Of a stretch of 64,000 bases of DNA, positions 36,096 through 45,204 are shown piece after piece; position 1 is the first letter of the stretch; every line of letters begins with the position of its first letter. The notes below the pieces were generated by a model. That model ran no database searches and had not been told where the DNA came from. It was given only the letters and a program-made list of their open reading frames with translations. The translations under genes and the position numbers were made by a program. Origin of the DNA: Halostella pelagica. GTDB lineage: Archaea; Halobacteriota; Halobacteria; Halobacteriales; Natronoarchaeaceae. The stretch spans positions 2,232,001 to 2,296,000 of the forward strand of contig CP040678.1 in assembly GCA_005954745.1 (NCBI GenBank). Direction: 5' to 3'.

Positions 36096-38786
36096 TCAGC
36101 CCGTGTTTTTCATTCCCGCCGCGATCCCTTTGACGGTCAGTCGCAGTGTCCGCTCTTCCTCTTCAGTCCGGTGAGTCTGACGCAGCAGGTGCGTCTGGAG
36201 CAGGTTCAGCGGGTCGACGTACGGGTTGCGCCGGCGGAGGCTCTCGCGGAGCCAGTCGCGGTCGATGGTGTGGTCGCGGCTCGCGATGTCGGTGACCAGA
36301 TCGACGGCGGCCTCGTACTCTTCGCTGACCCGCGGGAAGAACTGCTCTCTAAGTTCCGGGCGGGCGAGGTCGGCGTACTCCTCGGCTATCTCCATGTCAG
36401 TGCGGCCGAGCGCCATCGCGGCGTTGTCGATGCGCGTCTGGAAGAACGGCCACTCGGCGTACATCTCCTGGAGCGTCTCCACTTCACCGCCGCTGTCGAG
36501 ATACGCCTGGATACCCGTCGCCAGCGCGTACCAGCCGGGCAGGATGCAACGCGACTGCGTCCACGAAAACACCCACGGGATGGCCCGCAGGTCCTCGACG
36601 TTGCGCTCGCCCGTCCGTGACGCCGGGCGCGAGCCGAGGTTCAGGTCCTCGATGACGGTGATCGGCGTCGCCTGCTCGAAGTACTCCACGAAGCCGTCGG
36701 TTTCGAGGAGGTCGCGGTACTCGTCACGGGCGGCGTCGGCCATGGTGTCCATCGCGTCGACCCACTCGTCCTCCACCTCCTCGACGGGCTGGTTCATAGC
36801 GCGGTAGCGCGCCTTGACCTGGGCGTTCAGCATCTGCTCCATGTTGCGCTCGGCGATACGGGGATTGGCGTACTTCTCGGCGATAGCCTCGCCCTGCTCG
36901 GTGAACTTGACCTGGCCGGTGATGGTGTTGTTCGGGAGCGCGAGGAGCGCGTCGTTCATCGGCCCGCCGCCGCGTGAGATGGAACCGCCGCGACCGTGGA
37001 ACAGTCGCATCGTCACGTCGAAGTCGTCGCAGATCTCCGCGAGGCGACGCTGGTTCTTGTAGAGCGACCAGTTGGCGGCGAGGAAGCCGTTTTCCTTGTT
37101 CGAGTCGGAGTAGCCCAGCATGATCTCCTGGGTGTCGTCGCGCGCCGACAGCGCCTGCGCGTACGCCTCGTTCTCGAACAGGGTCCCCATGATCCGCCGA
37201 GCGCCCGAGAGCGCGCGTTCGGTCTCGAGCAGCGGGACGATATCAAGCCCGCAGTGACCGGGCAGGTCGATGACGTCGGCCTGGTCGGCGAGGAACAACA
37301 CTTCGAGGACGTGGCTCGGCTCATCGGTCATCGAGATGCAGTATGTGTCGATGGCCTGAATGCCGAACTCCGCTTGCCACGCCGAGAGGGAGTCGAACCG
37401 TTCGAGAACCCGCGCCGCGGTGTCGGAAACGTCGCGTGTGTCCTCGATGTCGATGACGCGTTCGTCCTGCAGGATGCACTCGGTCAGTACGTCGACGCGC
37501 TCCGGTTCGTCCATCCCGGCGTAGTCGATTTGCTGCCGAGCGAGCGCCTCAGCGACGGCTTCGGTGTGGTTCTCCTGATGGTCGCGCAGGTCCAGACTCG
37601 CCAGACTGAACCCGAACGTATCGACGCGGCGGCGGAGCGGGTCGACGTGGGCCTCGGCCACGCTATCGGCGGCGTTGTCCCGGAGGCTCGCCGCGAGCAT
37701 GTCCAAGTCGGATTCGAGTTCGTCGACATCGGTGTAGCCGCCGGGGCGAACGTCGCCGACGCGGTTCAGACGCTCGCGCATCAGTTTCAGCTTCTGCCTG
37801 TATGGCTCGCTGGGGTAGCGCGTTTCGGCCTCCTCCGCGATGCCGGGCAGGCGGTCGCGGTCGGCCGCGAGCGATTGCTTGAACGGTTCGCCGACTTCGA
37901 TGCGGCTGCCGTCCTGGCTGAGAACGCCGGAGAGTTCTTTCAGCGCGTCGCGGTACTGTTCGAGGACGACCGCTCGCTGGCGTTCGAGCGTGTTCGTCGT
38001 GACCTCCGGCGTGACGTAGGGGTTCCCGTCCCGGTCGCTACCGGCCCACGAGCGGAACTCGAACAGTTTCGGCACGTCGATGGGTTCGCCGAACTCGTCG
38101 TCGAAGGCGTCTTCGAGTTCGTCGTACACCTCGCCGACGATGTCGAACAGCGTGTTCTCCAGATACCACTGGACGTTTCGCGCCTCGTCCTCCGGACTGG
38201 GGCGGCGTCTGCGCACCTGCGGCGTCTGCCAGAGGCTGGTCACTTCGGCATCGATGTCGCGCTCGACCTGGCCCCGTTCCTTGTCCGTGAGGAGGCGCTC
38301 GTCCAGAGTTTCGAGGTGAGTCGCCACTTCCCTGAGCTTCGACTTGACCGTCTTCCGGCGCGCCTCCGTCGGGTGCGCGGTGAACGTCGGTTCGATGAGT
38401 ACGTCTGCAAGCACCTGCTCGACCGTCTCGGTGTCCGCCTCGGACAGTTCCGCGGCCGCTTCTTCGAGACTGTCCTCTAGATCGCCGTCTTGCGATCCCT
38501 GCCGGATCGACCTGACCCGTTCGCGCTCCTCAGCGAGGTTGATCAGTTCGAAGTACGTCGTAAACGCGCGGGCGACGACGCTCTCCAGTTCGGGCGTTAA
38601 CCCGTCGAGTTCGTCGTACAGCGGTTGTCTGGAGTCGGTCTTGCCGGCCCGGTAGTCGATCGCGGACGTCCGGATCGTCTCTACCGTGTCGAACGCTGAT
38701 TGGGAGGCCTGGTCCGCCAGGACGTCCCCGAGCAACGCGCCGAGTTCCCGGACGTCCTGTCTTACCTCCCTGTTGTGCAGTCGCAT
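36096..38786 (-). CDS. ppc: Phosphoenolpyruvate carboxylase
   Basis: 896 residues, full length for the bacterial-type enzyme. Active-site features: the catalytic His segment EPTFTAHPTEARRKT, Lys segment GYSDSNKENGFLAANW, and the glycine-rich FHGRGGSISRGGGP loop. It carboxylates phosphoenolpyruvate to oxaloacetate, feeding the TCA cycle. It stands as a single gene. Acidic surface residues are typical of halophiles. Confidence 0.97.
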   Translation of the reverse strand: MRLHNREVRQDVRELGALLGDVLADQASQSAFDTVETIRTSAIDYRAGKTDSRQPLYDELDGLTPELESVVARAFTTYFELINLAEERERVRSIRQGSQDGDLEDSLEEAAAELSEADTETVEQVLADVLIEPTFTAHPTEARRKTVKSKLREVATHLETLDERLLTDKERGQVERDIDAEVTSLWQTPQVRRRRPSPEDEARNVQWYLENTLFDIVGEVYDELEDAFDDEFGEPIDVPKLFEFRSWAGSDRDGNPYVTPEVTTNTLERQRAVVLEQYRDALKELSGVLSQDGSRIEVGEPFKQSLAADRDRLPGIAEEAETRYPSEPYRQKLKLMRERLNRVGDVRPGGYTDVDELESDLDMLAASLRDNAADSVAEAHVDPLRRRVDTFGFSLASLDLRDHQENHTEAVAEALARQQIDYAGMDEPERVDVLTECILQDERVIDIEDTRDVSDTAARVLERFDSLSAWQAEFGIQAIDTYCISMTDEPSHVLEVLFLADQADVIDLPGHCGLDIVPLLETERALSGARRIMGTLFENEAYAQALSARDDTQEIMLGYSDSNKENGFLAANWSLYKNQRRLAEICDDFDVTMRLFHGRGGSISRGGGPMNDALLALPNNTITGQVKFTEQGEAIAEKYANPRIAERNMEQMLNAQVKARYRAMNQPVEEVEDEWVDAMDTMADAARDEYRDLLETDGFVEYFEQATPITVIEDLNLGSRPASRTGERNVEDLRAIPWVFSWTQSRCILPGWYALATGIQAYLDSGGEVETLQEMYAEWPFFQTRIDNAAMALGRTDMEIAEEYADLARPELREQFFPRVSEEYEAAVDLVTDIASRDHTIDRDWLRESLRRRNPYVDPLNLLQTHLLRQTHRTEEEERTLRLTVKGIAAGMKNTG

Positions 38787-39056
38787 AGTTTTCAGATCTC
38801 CCCCCGGGGCTAAAACGCTCGGGGACGTGGCGAAAAATACCGTCCTGAACCGAAGTTCGTGACAGACTGCTAGTCATGATCACGCCAGAGTTTGCCACAC
38901 ACTTGGTACTGGAACGCGGTTCGCACAGAAGGTTAGTCCTCTGGTCGGGTCTGTATCTACGTCTTCGGTGTATTCGTAATGCCGGCAATGTGCCCCTCGA
39001 AAGAACTCATTTCCCAAAACGACAAATCTCCTTAAAACGGCAGTGCCAAGTGGGAA

Positions 39057-39380
39057 TTAGTTGTAGTCTCGCCAGCGGTTGCCACACTCTTGGCACTTGA
39101 AAAACCGCGTCGGCGGTTCGTCGGCTGACCCTGTCTGTTTGATCGTGTACCAGGCCTTCGTGTGGCCGCAATCGTCACAGATCACGTCGTCTGCGGTCGG
39201 TTTCCCTTCGAAGTTCGACCCTTCCTCGGTCTCTATCACGTCGTCGTGAGTCTGGCTTTCGGTGCTGACGAACTCGGCCGCGCGGTCCTCGTCGCGTTCG
39301 ACGGACGCGCCGCAGTCCGTACACACCATTTCGCCGTCCTGTGATTTCATCATAGAGCCGCAGTCGTCGCAGAACTGCAT
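39057..39380 (-). CDS. Transcription factor S (TFS)
   Basis: 107 residues with two zinc ribbons: an N-terminal Cys4 (FCDDCGSMM, VCTDCG) and a C-terminal Cys4 (ICDDCGHTKAW, FFKCQECGNRW). The Asp-Glu pair in SADEPPTRFF is the acidic tip that stimulates RNA cleavage by backtracked RNA polymerase. The ATG at 39380 gives the family start; an upstream extension lacks homology. Confidence 0.93.
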   Translation of the reverse strand: MQFCDDCGSMMKSQDGEMVCTDCGASVERDEDRAAEFVSTESQTHDDVIETEEGSNFEGKPTADDVICDDCGHTKAWYTIKQTGSADEPPTRFFKCQECGNRWRDYN

Positions 39381-39496
39381 GGTCGGACATAGTCGCTCCG
39401 GTCGCAAAAACGGTCCGCTCTTTGCGAGGTGGTCTATTGGCCACCGAGGTCGCACTGACTGTCGTCCATCCCCGCCGTCTCCCGACGACACCCGCG

Positions 39497-40045
39497 TTAC
39501 CGGTCGGTTCCGGTGCCGATCTTGCCGAGGCGTTCGTCCTCGCGGACGACGGGACAGTTGACCACGCGGAAGCGGTCGAGGTCGACGATTTCCCGTATTT
39601 CGGTTCCTTCGTGGCCGCAGTGTACGTTTGGCGGCGCGGAGAAGAACTCGCAACCCTGACAGTAGGAGTGCTTCGATATCTCACGGACGTCTTCGACCGC
39701 GTCATCGACCGTCTCGGTCGGGTCGTCGGACGTTGCCTGCTCCCAGAGGCTCTCGCGGTCTATCTCGCCGACCTGCTCTTCGGTGAACAGTTCGTTCCTG
39801 TCCGCGCGCTCTCGGTCACTGCGGCGGTCGTCGACGCGGGCCGCGAGGTCGCCGAGGGGGGCATCGGGATCAGACTCGTCGCCGTCGATACCGTCGCTAC
39901 CGGCGCTGTCCGGAGTATCGCCGTGTCCCTCGTCGCCGTCGGTAGACGGTTTCGCCGCTGTCTCTTCGAACGGGTCCGCGGACCCCTCCTCCTCGTCCGA
40001 GATGCGGTCCGTGAGGTCGGAGAGGGGGCCGTCGTCCTCGCTCAC
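39497..40045 (-). CDS. Acidic protein with C-terminal Cys cluster
   Basis: 182 residues. The N-terminal 100 are Asp/Glu/Ser-rich and probably disordered. The C-terminal domain has YCQGCEFFSAPPNVHCGHEGTEI and NCPVV, four Cys and a His that could bind zinc. It overlaps the RHH/coiled-coil gene upstream by four bases, so the two are coupled. TFS lies downstream on the same strand. Function unknown. Confidence 0.75.
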   Translation of the reverse strand: MSEDDGPLSDLTDRISDEEEGSADPFEETAAKPSTDGDEGHGDTPDSAGSDGIDGDESDPDAPLGDLAARVDDRRSDRERADRNELFTEEQVGEIDRESLWEQATSDDPTETVDDAVEDVREISKHSYCQGCEFFSAPPNVHCGHEGTEIREIVDLDRFRVVNCPVVREDERLGKIGTGTDR

Positions 40046-40950
40046 GACCGGTCACCCCGGTCGACGCCGAGGCTTCCGGTTCCGTCGCGTTCCCCGACGC
40101 CGTCACCGTCCGTCACCATGTCGTCGAGCGACGAATCGAGGTCGGGTTCGACGCTCCCGCTCAGGGCCGGCGGCTGGCCGGTGACGAGCGTCGCCGAATC
40201 GAAGAAGCGGCGTTTCCCTTCGACGTCGCTGAACGTGTTCGCACAGTGGGGGCACTCAGGTGCAGTCAGGAGTGCGATGTCGACCTCCGACCCGCAGTGG
40301 TCGCAGTCGGCTGTCCGGACGCCGAGGCGGTTAGCCGCGACCTGTAGCGACTCCGCCTCAGCCCGGCGCTCGGACTCCCCCGCCAGTTGCCGAACTTCGT
40401 CCCGAACGTCGACGACGGCCCGTGCCATCAGGTCCGTTCGCTCCTGAAGTTCGTCAGTCGTGTCGGTCAGATACTCCAGGACATCCTCGTAGTTCGCAAA
40501 CCCGGCGTTGAGGCGGTCGTCGAGGTCCTCGAGATGCGTTTCGACCGCCGCGATGTCGTCGACGAGACGCTCGGTCTCCGCGTCGAGACCGTCCAGACGG
40601 TCGAGGACATCTGGATGGTCGTGGTCAGCGGGCGCTTTCCCGTCGGCCTCGCGTTTGACCTGAATGACGCGTTCCCGAACGTCCTCGATGAGATCCATGT
40701 ATCGGTCGTCGATCTCGTCGAGTCGCTCCTCGACGGCGTCGGACACCCCGTCGTCCGCGTTGACGAGTTCCTCGACGACGGCGTCCAGAGAGTCGCCGTT
40801 TTCCATCTGGTCGACCGCGTAGTACGATTCGATGAACTGACGGATCACGTCGTCGGGGCTCAGAGCCCGTTCGTCGGCCTGTCGGTCGAGCCACTCCCGC
40901 AGTTCGCGAGGAACGCTGACTGACAGGTCCCCCGACTCCTCACTCGACAT
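40042..40950 (-). CDS. Ribbon-helix-helix protein with coiled coil and zinc ribbon
   Basis: 302 residues. The N-terminus (LSVSVPRELREWLDRQADE) is a ribbon-helix-helix DNA-binding start. Residues 60-210 form long charged helices with heptad character (coiled coil). A zinc ribbon follows (DCDHCGSEVDIALLTAPECPHC at about 230-251). The tail is Gly/Asp-rich. It may act as a chromosome- or promoter-binding regulator. It is coupled to the acidic Cys-cluster gene downstream. Confidence 0.75.
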   Translation of the reverse strand: MSSEESGDLSVSVPRELREWLDRQADERALSPDDVIRQFIESYYAVDQMENGDSLDAVVEELVNADDGVSDAVEERLDEIDDRYMDLIEDVRERVIQVKREADGKAPADHDHPDVLDRLDGLDAETERLVDDIAAVETHLEDLDDRLNAGFANYEDVLEYLTDTTDELQERTDLMARAVVDVRDEVRQLAGESERRAEAESLQVAANRLGVRTADCDHCGSEVDIALLTAPECPHCANTFSDVEGKRRFFDSATLVTGQPPALSGSVEPDLDSSLDDMVTDGDGVGERDGTGSLGVDRGDRS

Positions 40951-41025
40951 TCATGCGGAATTCGGTAGCAAGACTCATAAGGGTTATTGCAAATCAGAGA
41001 GGCCCTCCGGGGACGGCCGTTCGTT

Positions 41026-41862
41026 TCAACGTATCTTTCGAACGTTACTAATGTTGAAGCCGTCGTCCTCGATGTCAGTCTCGAATCGGACGATGTTTTC
41101 CTCCTCTAACCGGGAGAGAACGCCACGGAACTGCTGGACGACCATCGTCCGGTCGCGTTCGCTCCCGCCGCTTTCCCACTCGAAGCGTATCGTCCCGTCG
41201 GCGGCGTCGTTGAGCCGACCCAACTGCGTATCTGTCAGCGCTTCCACATTCACGTGCAGGAGGATGAGACCCCCCCACTGCTGTGATGCCTTCTTCAGCC
41301 CCTTCATCAGGAGCGTGATACTCGACCAGTCCATCTGCTCGCTGGCCGCGCTGACGAGGTCGGTCACGGAGTCGATGACGACCAGATTCCCCGAGGCGTT
41401 CTCGTCGAGGTAATCGCCCATAGCATCTAACACGTCGCGCCGGTCGTGGCGCTCGCCGAGCGCGGCGATGTCCTGGGTCTGCTGAGCGTACCAGTTGGTC
41501 GGGACCGGTGATAGCTGGAAGTACTCGGGCGACATGTCGGCGAAGGAGATGTCGTCGCTCACCGCGTCCACGATGTCCTCGTCCATGGTGAACGCCATCT
41601 CGTCGAGGATAGCCGACTGGTCGCTCGTGAGAGAGAGGTAGTGGACTTCGCTGGGCACGACGGAGTTTGCGTGCAGCGATCCGTAGTACAGGTCGAACAG
41701 TTCCGGGTCCGCCTCGACGAGAGTGTTTATCGCCGCACTGGTATAGAGGAACTCCCTGGCACCCGCGCCGATGTCGCCGGCGAGGAGGACGACGCTCCCC
41801 GGCGGGGCCCCGCCGTGTATCATCGAGTCGAGGCGCGAGATGCCGAAGGGGATCCTGTCCAT
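41026..41862 (-). CDS. KaiC/RadA-like protein with altered Walker A
   Basis: 278 residues of RecA-fold type. It starts IPFGISRLDSMIHGGAPPGSVVLLAGDIGAGARE, like KaiC-family ATPases, but the P-loop lacks the Lys-Thr/Ser (GAGARE instead of GxGKT/S). The Walker B strand NLVVIDSVTDLV is intact. It may bind ATP poorly or act as a regulatory RecA-like subunit. Archaeal proteins of this kind are linked with signalling or motility, but nothing here proves that. Confidence 0.75.
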   Translation of the reverse strand: MDRIPFGISRLDSMIHGGAPPGSVVLLAGDIGAGAREFLYTSAAINTLVEADPELFDLYYGSLHANSVVPSEVHYLSLTSDQSAILDEMAFTMDEDIVDAVSDDISFADMSPEYFQLSPVPTNWYAQQTQDIAALGERHDRRDVLDAMGDYLDENASGNLVVIDSVTDLVSAASEQMDWSSITLLMKGLKKASQQWGGLILLHVNVEALTDTQLGRLNDAADGTIRFEWESGGSERDRTMVVQQFRGVLSRLEEENIVRFETDIEDDGFNISNVRKIR

Positions 41863-42035
41863 ACCCTCACCTGGCAGCGTATTCGCTTACGTTTTGTGGC
41901 GGCACGGTAGCGTCAGCGTAGTCGCGGTTGTCGGAGTCGCCAAAGTGCATAGCCGGAGCGTCCCGACTCGCTTGAGAATCGACTCGTTGCGGTCCTCGAA
42001 CAGTCGCATTCCGTCACTGCGGTCCCCGCTCGCTC

Positions 42036-43019
42036 TTACTCGCTCTCGACGGCCCCGCCGCGCACCGTCGCGCCAGCGTTGCGGACCGGAGCGACCAGCA
42101 CGTCGCCGTCCACGCCCGCAGTGTCGAGGGCCTCCCGCGCCGCTTCCGTCGCCATGTCGGCCCCGTCGACATCGGTGAGGCCGTACACCGTCGGCCCCCA
42201 GGAGGACTGACCCGCCCCGGTCACGGCGGGACAGTCCGACAGTTCGTCGACGATGGTGCCGACCGGCGGCCGGAACACGCCGCCCTGGGCGTCCGCGTAC
42301 CAGGCACCGTTCAGTCGGCCTATCTCCGCGACCGCGTCGCCGAAGGCCGACCGCCGGCCTCCGGCGGCCGCCGGGAGGAGTCGCCGCGAGACGACGCCGC
42401 TTATCCTGTCGGCGATGGCGGGGTCCGCCCGCTCGATCACCGAGCGCATGCTCGCCTCTTCCTCGTCGCCACTCCGGCCCGGATCGGCGTCGGGGACGGC
42501 GACGACGAACCGCCAGTCGTCGGGGAGTTCGTGCCGCGCCACGACGGCGGGGACCTGCCACTCGCCGTCGGCGGGGCGGTCAGTCGTGAACCGTCCGGTC
42601 GGGTGGCCGGCGTCGACGAGAAAGCCGCCGCGTTCGAATCCGGCGATGCCGACGCCGCTCCGGCCGCCGCGGCCCAGCGCCGGCGCGGCCGTCCGAACGT
42701 CCGGATCGGTCCCGTACGCCCGAGCGACGGCGGCGTACACTGCCAGTGCGAGTTGCGTGCCGCTCCCGAGGCCGACGTGTCTGGGGAGCGCCTCCGTCAC
42801 CGACACAGTCGCGCCGGGAACGTCGAGCACGTCCGTCGCACGGCGAGCGTACTCGCGGGCCGCCTCGTGGTCCGCCGCGACCGTCTCCGCCGGGTCCGCC
42901 TCGACCTGGAGTCGGGGGGCCGCGAGCGATACGCCGAGGCTCCCGTACAGTCGCTCGTGAGCGAGCGAGAGGTTCTGGAACCCGAAGTGAAGACGCGCCG
43001 CCGTCTCGACAGTCGCCAT
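42036..43019 (-). CDS. Beta-ribofuranosylaminobenzene 5'-phosphate synthase
   Basis: A 327-residue GHMP-superfamily member. The start ATVETAARLHFGFQNLS and the glycine/serine loop PRHVGLGSGTQLALAV are the family signature. GGRSGVGIAGFERGGFLVDAGH follows. It condenses p-aminobenzoate with PRPP in methanopterin-type C1-carrier synthesis. Haloarchaea mainly use folate-type carriers, so its role here is open. It stands alone, flanked by a palindromic element upstream. Confidence 0.9.
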   Translation of the reverse strand: MATVETAARLHFGFQNLSLAHERLYGSLGVSLAAPRLQVEADPAETVAADHEAAREYARRATDVLDVPGATVSVTEALPRHVGLGSGTQLALAVYAAVARAYGTDPDVRTAAPALGRGGRSGVGIAGFERGGFLVDAGHPTGRFTTDRPADGEWQVPAVVARHELPDDWRFVVAVPDADPGRSGDEEEASMRSVIERADPAIADRISGVVSRRLLPAAAGGRRSAFGDAVAEIGRLNGAWYADAQGGVFRPPVGTIVDELSDCPAVTGAGQSSWGPTVYGLTDVDGADMATEAAREALDTAGVDGDVLVAPVRNAGATVRGGAVESE

Positions 43020-43067
43020 TACCGGCGCTACGGGGTGAAGGGGGTTTTCGGTTTCGGCCCTGGCAAC

Positions 43068-43151
43068 TATAGTAGCGCTTGCAAGCCATCACACGCTCGA
43101 TCGCACGACTGCGTGCGATCGGATGTGTAAACAGTTGCAATCGCTACTATA
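43068..43151. repeat. Palindromic element, family B
   Basis: TATAGTAGCG-C-TTGCAA (43068-43084) and its complement TTGCAA-T-CGCTACTATA (43135-43151) differ at one base. The centre is also self-complementary (CGATCGCACG / CGTGCGATCG). The 84-base unit looks like an intact MITE in the gap between the beta-RFAP synthase and ilvD promoters. A decayed relative lies at 55880-55950. Confidence 0.75.
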
Positions 43152-43386
43152 CCTCCTCCGCCCGACCCGTCCTTCTCTGTACTCTTCTGCTCCGGCCACG
43201 TTCGCCAGTGTCGGGGAGACAGGAGCGCATTCGTCGCGACGTCTGGGTGCTGTTCAGCGGGGTAACGGACTCGATGTATGAAGACCGGCAAGCGGGGTTC
43301 CTACCTGTTCCGGCGCACACGTTCGGACGCCAGCAACGCTTGTGTCCGTCCAGTTGTCTTAAGGCGTCCCGATTCGTTCACCGTGT

Positions 43387-45114
43387 ATGAGCCAGCAGTC
43401 AGAGCCGCGCAGGGAGAAAGACGACGACCTGCGCAGCAGCGAAGTCACCGAAGGGGCCGAACGAGCCCCGCATCGCGCCATGTTCCGGGCGATGGGCTAC
43501 GACGACGAGGACCTCACGTCGCCGATGATCGGCGTCGCCAACCCCGCCGCGGACATCACGCCCTGTAACGTTCATCTGGACGACGTGGCCCAGTCGGCCT
43601 ACGACGGCATCGACGAGTCCGGCGGCATGCCGATCGAGTTCGGAACCATCACCATCTCCGACGCAATCTCGATGGGAACTGAGGGGATGAAGGCCTCACT
43701 TATCTCCCGGGAAGTCATCGCCGACTCCGTCGAACTGGTCTCGTTCGGCGAGCGTATGGACGGCCTGGTCACCATCGGCGGCTGCGACAAGAACATGCCC
43801 GGGATGATGATGGCCGCCATCCGGACGGACCTGCCGAGCGTGTTCCTCTACGGCGGTTCGATCATGCCCGGCGAACACGACGGGCGCGAGGTGACGATCC
43901 AGAACGTCTTCGAGGGCGTCGGCGCGTTCGCCGAGGGCGACATGTCCGAGGACGAACTCGACACCCTAGAGCGCCAGGCCTGTCCCGGCGCGGGCTCTTG
44001 CGGCGGGATGTTCACCGCGAACACGATGGCCTCGGTCTCCGAGGCGCTCGGGTTCGCCCCGCTTGGCAGCGCGAGCCCGCCCGCCGAGGACGACGCGCGA
44101 TACGACGTGGCACGGGAAAGCGGCGAACTCGCCGTCGAAGTCGTCCAGGAGCAGCGCAAACCTTCGGATTTCCTCTCGAAGGAATCCTTCGAGAACGCTA
44201 TCGCGTTGCAGGTCGCAGTCGGCGGATCGACGAACGCCGTTCTCCACCTGCTCGCGCTCGCGGCCGAGGCCGGCGTCGACCTCTCGATCGAGGAGTTCGA
44301 CGAGATCAGCCGACGGACCCCGAAGATCGCCGACCTCCAGCCCGGCGGCGAGAAGGTGATGAACGACCTCCACGAGGTCGGGGGCGTCCCGGTCGTCCTG
44401 AACGCGCTCTACGAGGCCGACCTGCTTCACGGCGACGCGCTGACGGTCACGGGCGATACGATAGCGGAGGAACTCGAACGCCTCGACCCGCCGTCGATCG
44501 AGGAATTGGACGAGGACTACCTCTACACCGTCGATGAACCGAAAAACGAGCAGGGGGCGATCCGCATCCTGACGGGCAACCTCGCACCCGACGGTGCCGT
44601 CCTCAAAGTAACCGGGTCCGAGGACCTTCACCACGAGGGGCCCGTCCGCGTCTTCGAGACCGAGGAGAACGCGATGAAGTACGTTCAAGAGGGCAACGTC
44701 GAGTCCGGAGACGTCATCGTGATCCGGAACGAGGGACCCCAGGGCGGTCCCGGCATGCGCGAGATGCTCGGCGTCACCTCCGCGGTCGCGGGCCAGGACC
44801 ACGCCGAAGACGTCGCGCTCATCACAGACGGCCGGTTCTCCGGCGCAACTCGCGGACTCTCGATCGGTCACGTCGCCCCGGAGGCGTTCTCCGGCGGCCC
44901 TATCGGCGCGCTGGAAGACGGCGACTACGTGACCGTCGACGTCGCGGACCGGACGCTTGCGGTCGACCTCTCGGACGAGGAGATCGAGGGTCGCCTCGAC
45001 GACCGCGACGACCCCGAGCCCTCCTACGTCTCCGGCGTCCTCGCCAAGTACGGTCTCGCGATGGGTTCGGCGGCCAACGGCGCAGTGAGCAACCCCGGCG
45101 TGAAACGGGAGTAA
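43387..45114 (+). CDS. ilvD: Dihydroxy-acid dehydratase
   Basis: 575 residues, family length. Cluster and metal-binding segments: PCNVHL, TIGGCDKNMPGMMMA and CPGAGSCGGMFTANTM. The C-terminal GRFSGATRGLSIGHV is the family signature. It converts 2,3-dihydroxy-isovalerate and its homolog to the 2-keto acids of valine and isoleucine synthesis. The gene has its own promoter and is followed by KDPG aldolase. Confidence 0.96.
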   Translation: MSQQSEPRREKDDDLRSSEVTEGAERAPHRAMFRAMGYDDEDLTSPMIGVANPAADITPCNVHLDDVAQSAYDGIDESGGMPIEFGTITISDAISMGTEGMKASLISREVIADSVELVSFGERMDGLVTIGGCDKNMPGMMMAAIRTDLPSVFLYGGSIMPGEHDGREVTIQNVFEGVGAFAEGDMSEDELDTLERQACPGAGSCGGMFTANTMASVSEALGFAPLGSASPPAEDDARYDVARESGELAVEVVQEQRKPSDFLSKESFENAIALQVAVGGSTNAVLHLLALAAEAGVDLSIEEFDEISRRTPKIADLQPGGEKVMNDLHEVGGVPVVLNALYEADLLHGDALTVTGDTIAEELERLDPPSIEELDEDYLYTVDEPKNEQGAIRILTGNLAPDGAVLKVTGSEDLHHEGPVRVFETEENAMKYVQEGNVESGDVIVIRNEGPQGGPGMREMLGVTSAVAGQDHAEDVALITDGRFSGATRGLSIGHVAPEAFSGGPIGALEDGDYVTVDVADRTLAVDLSDEEIEGRLDDRDDPEPSYVSGVLAKYGLAMGSAANGAVSNPGVKRE

Positions 45115-45204
45115 GTCGCTGCGGGACCCGGGTCTGGAACCGGTTCGGGGGCGGCAGTTTGCGGTGACGAGTAGTTACAAGGGGGCGGCGGTCGGACCAC
45201 GGAT

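Noticed and set aside
36996..38480. Long open frame (494 codons) on the plus strand
   Set aside because: It is antisense to ppc, whose motifs are unmistakable. The product is Val/Arg-rich with no domain.
41867..41950. 27-residue frame (MHFGDSDNRDYADATVPP) before the KaiC-like gene
   Set aside because: It ends four bases before the next ATG and is acidic, but it is too short to support without conservation data.
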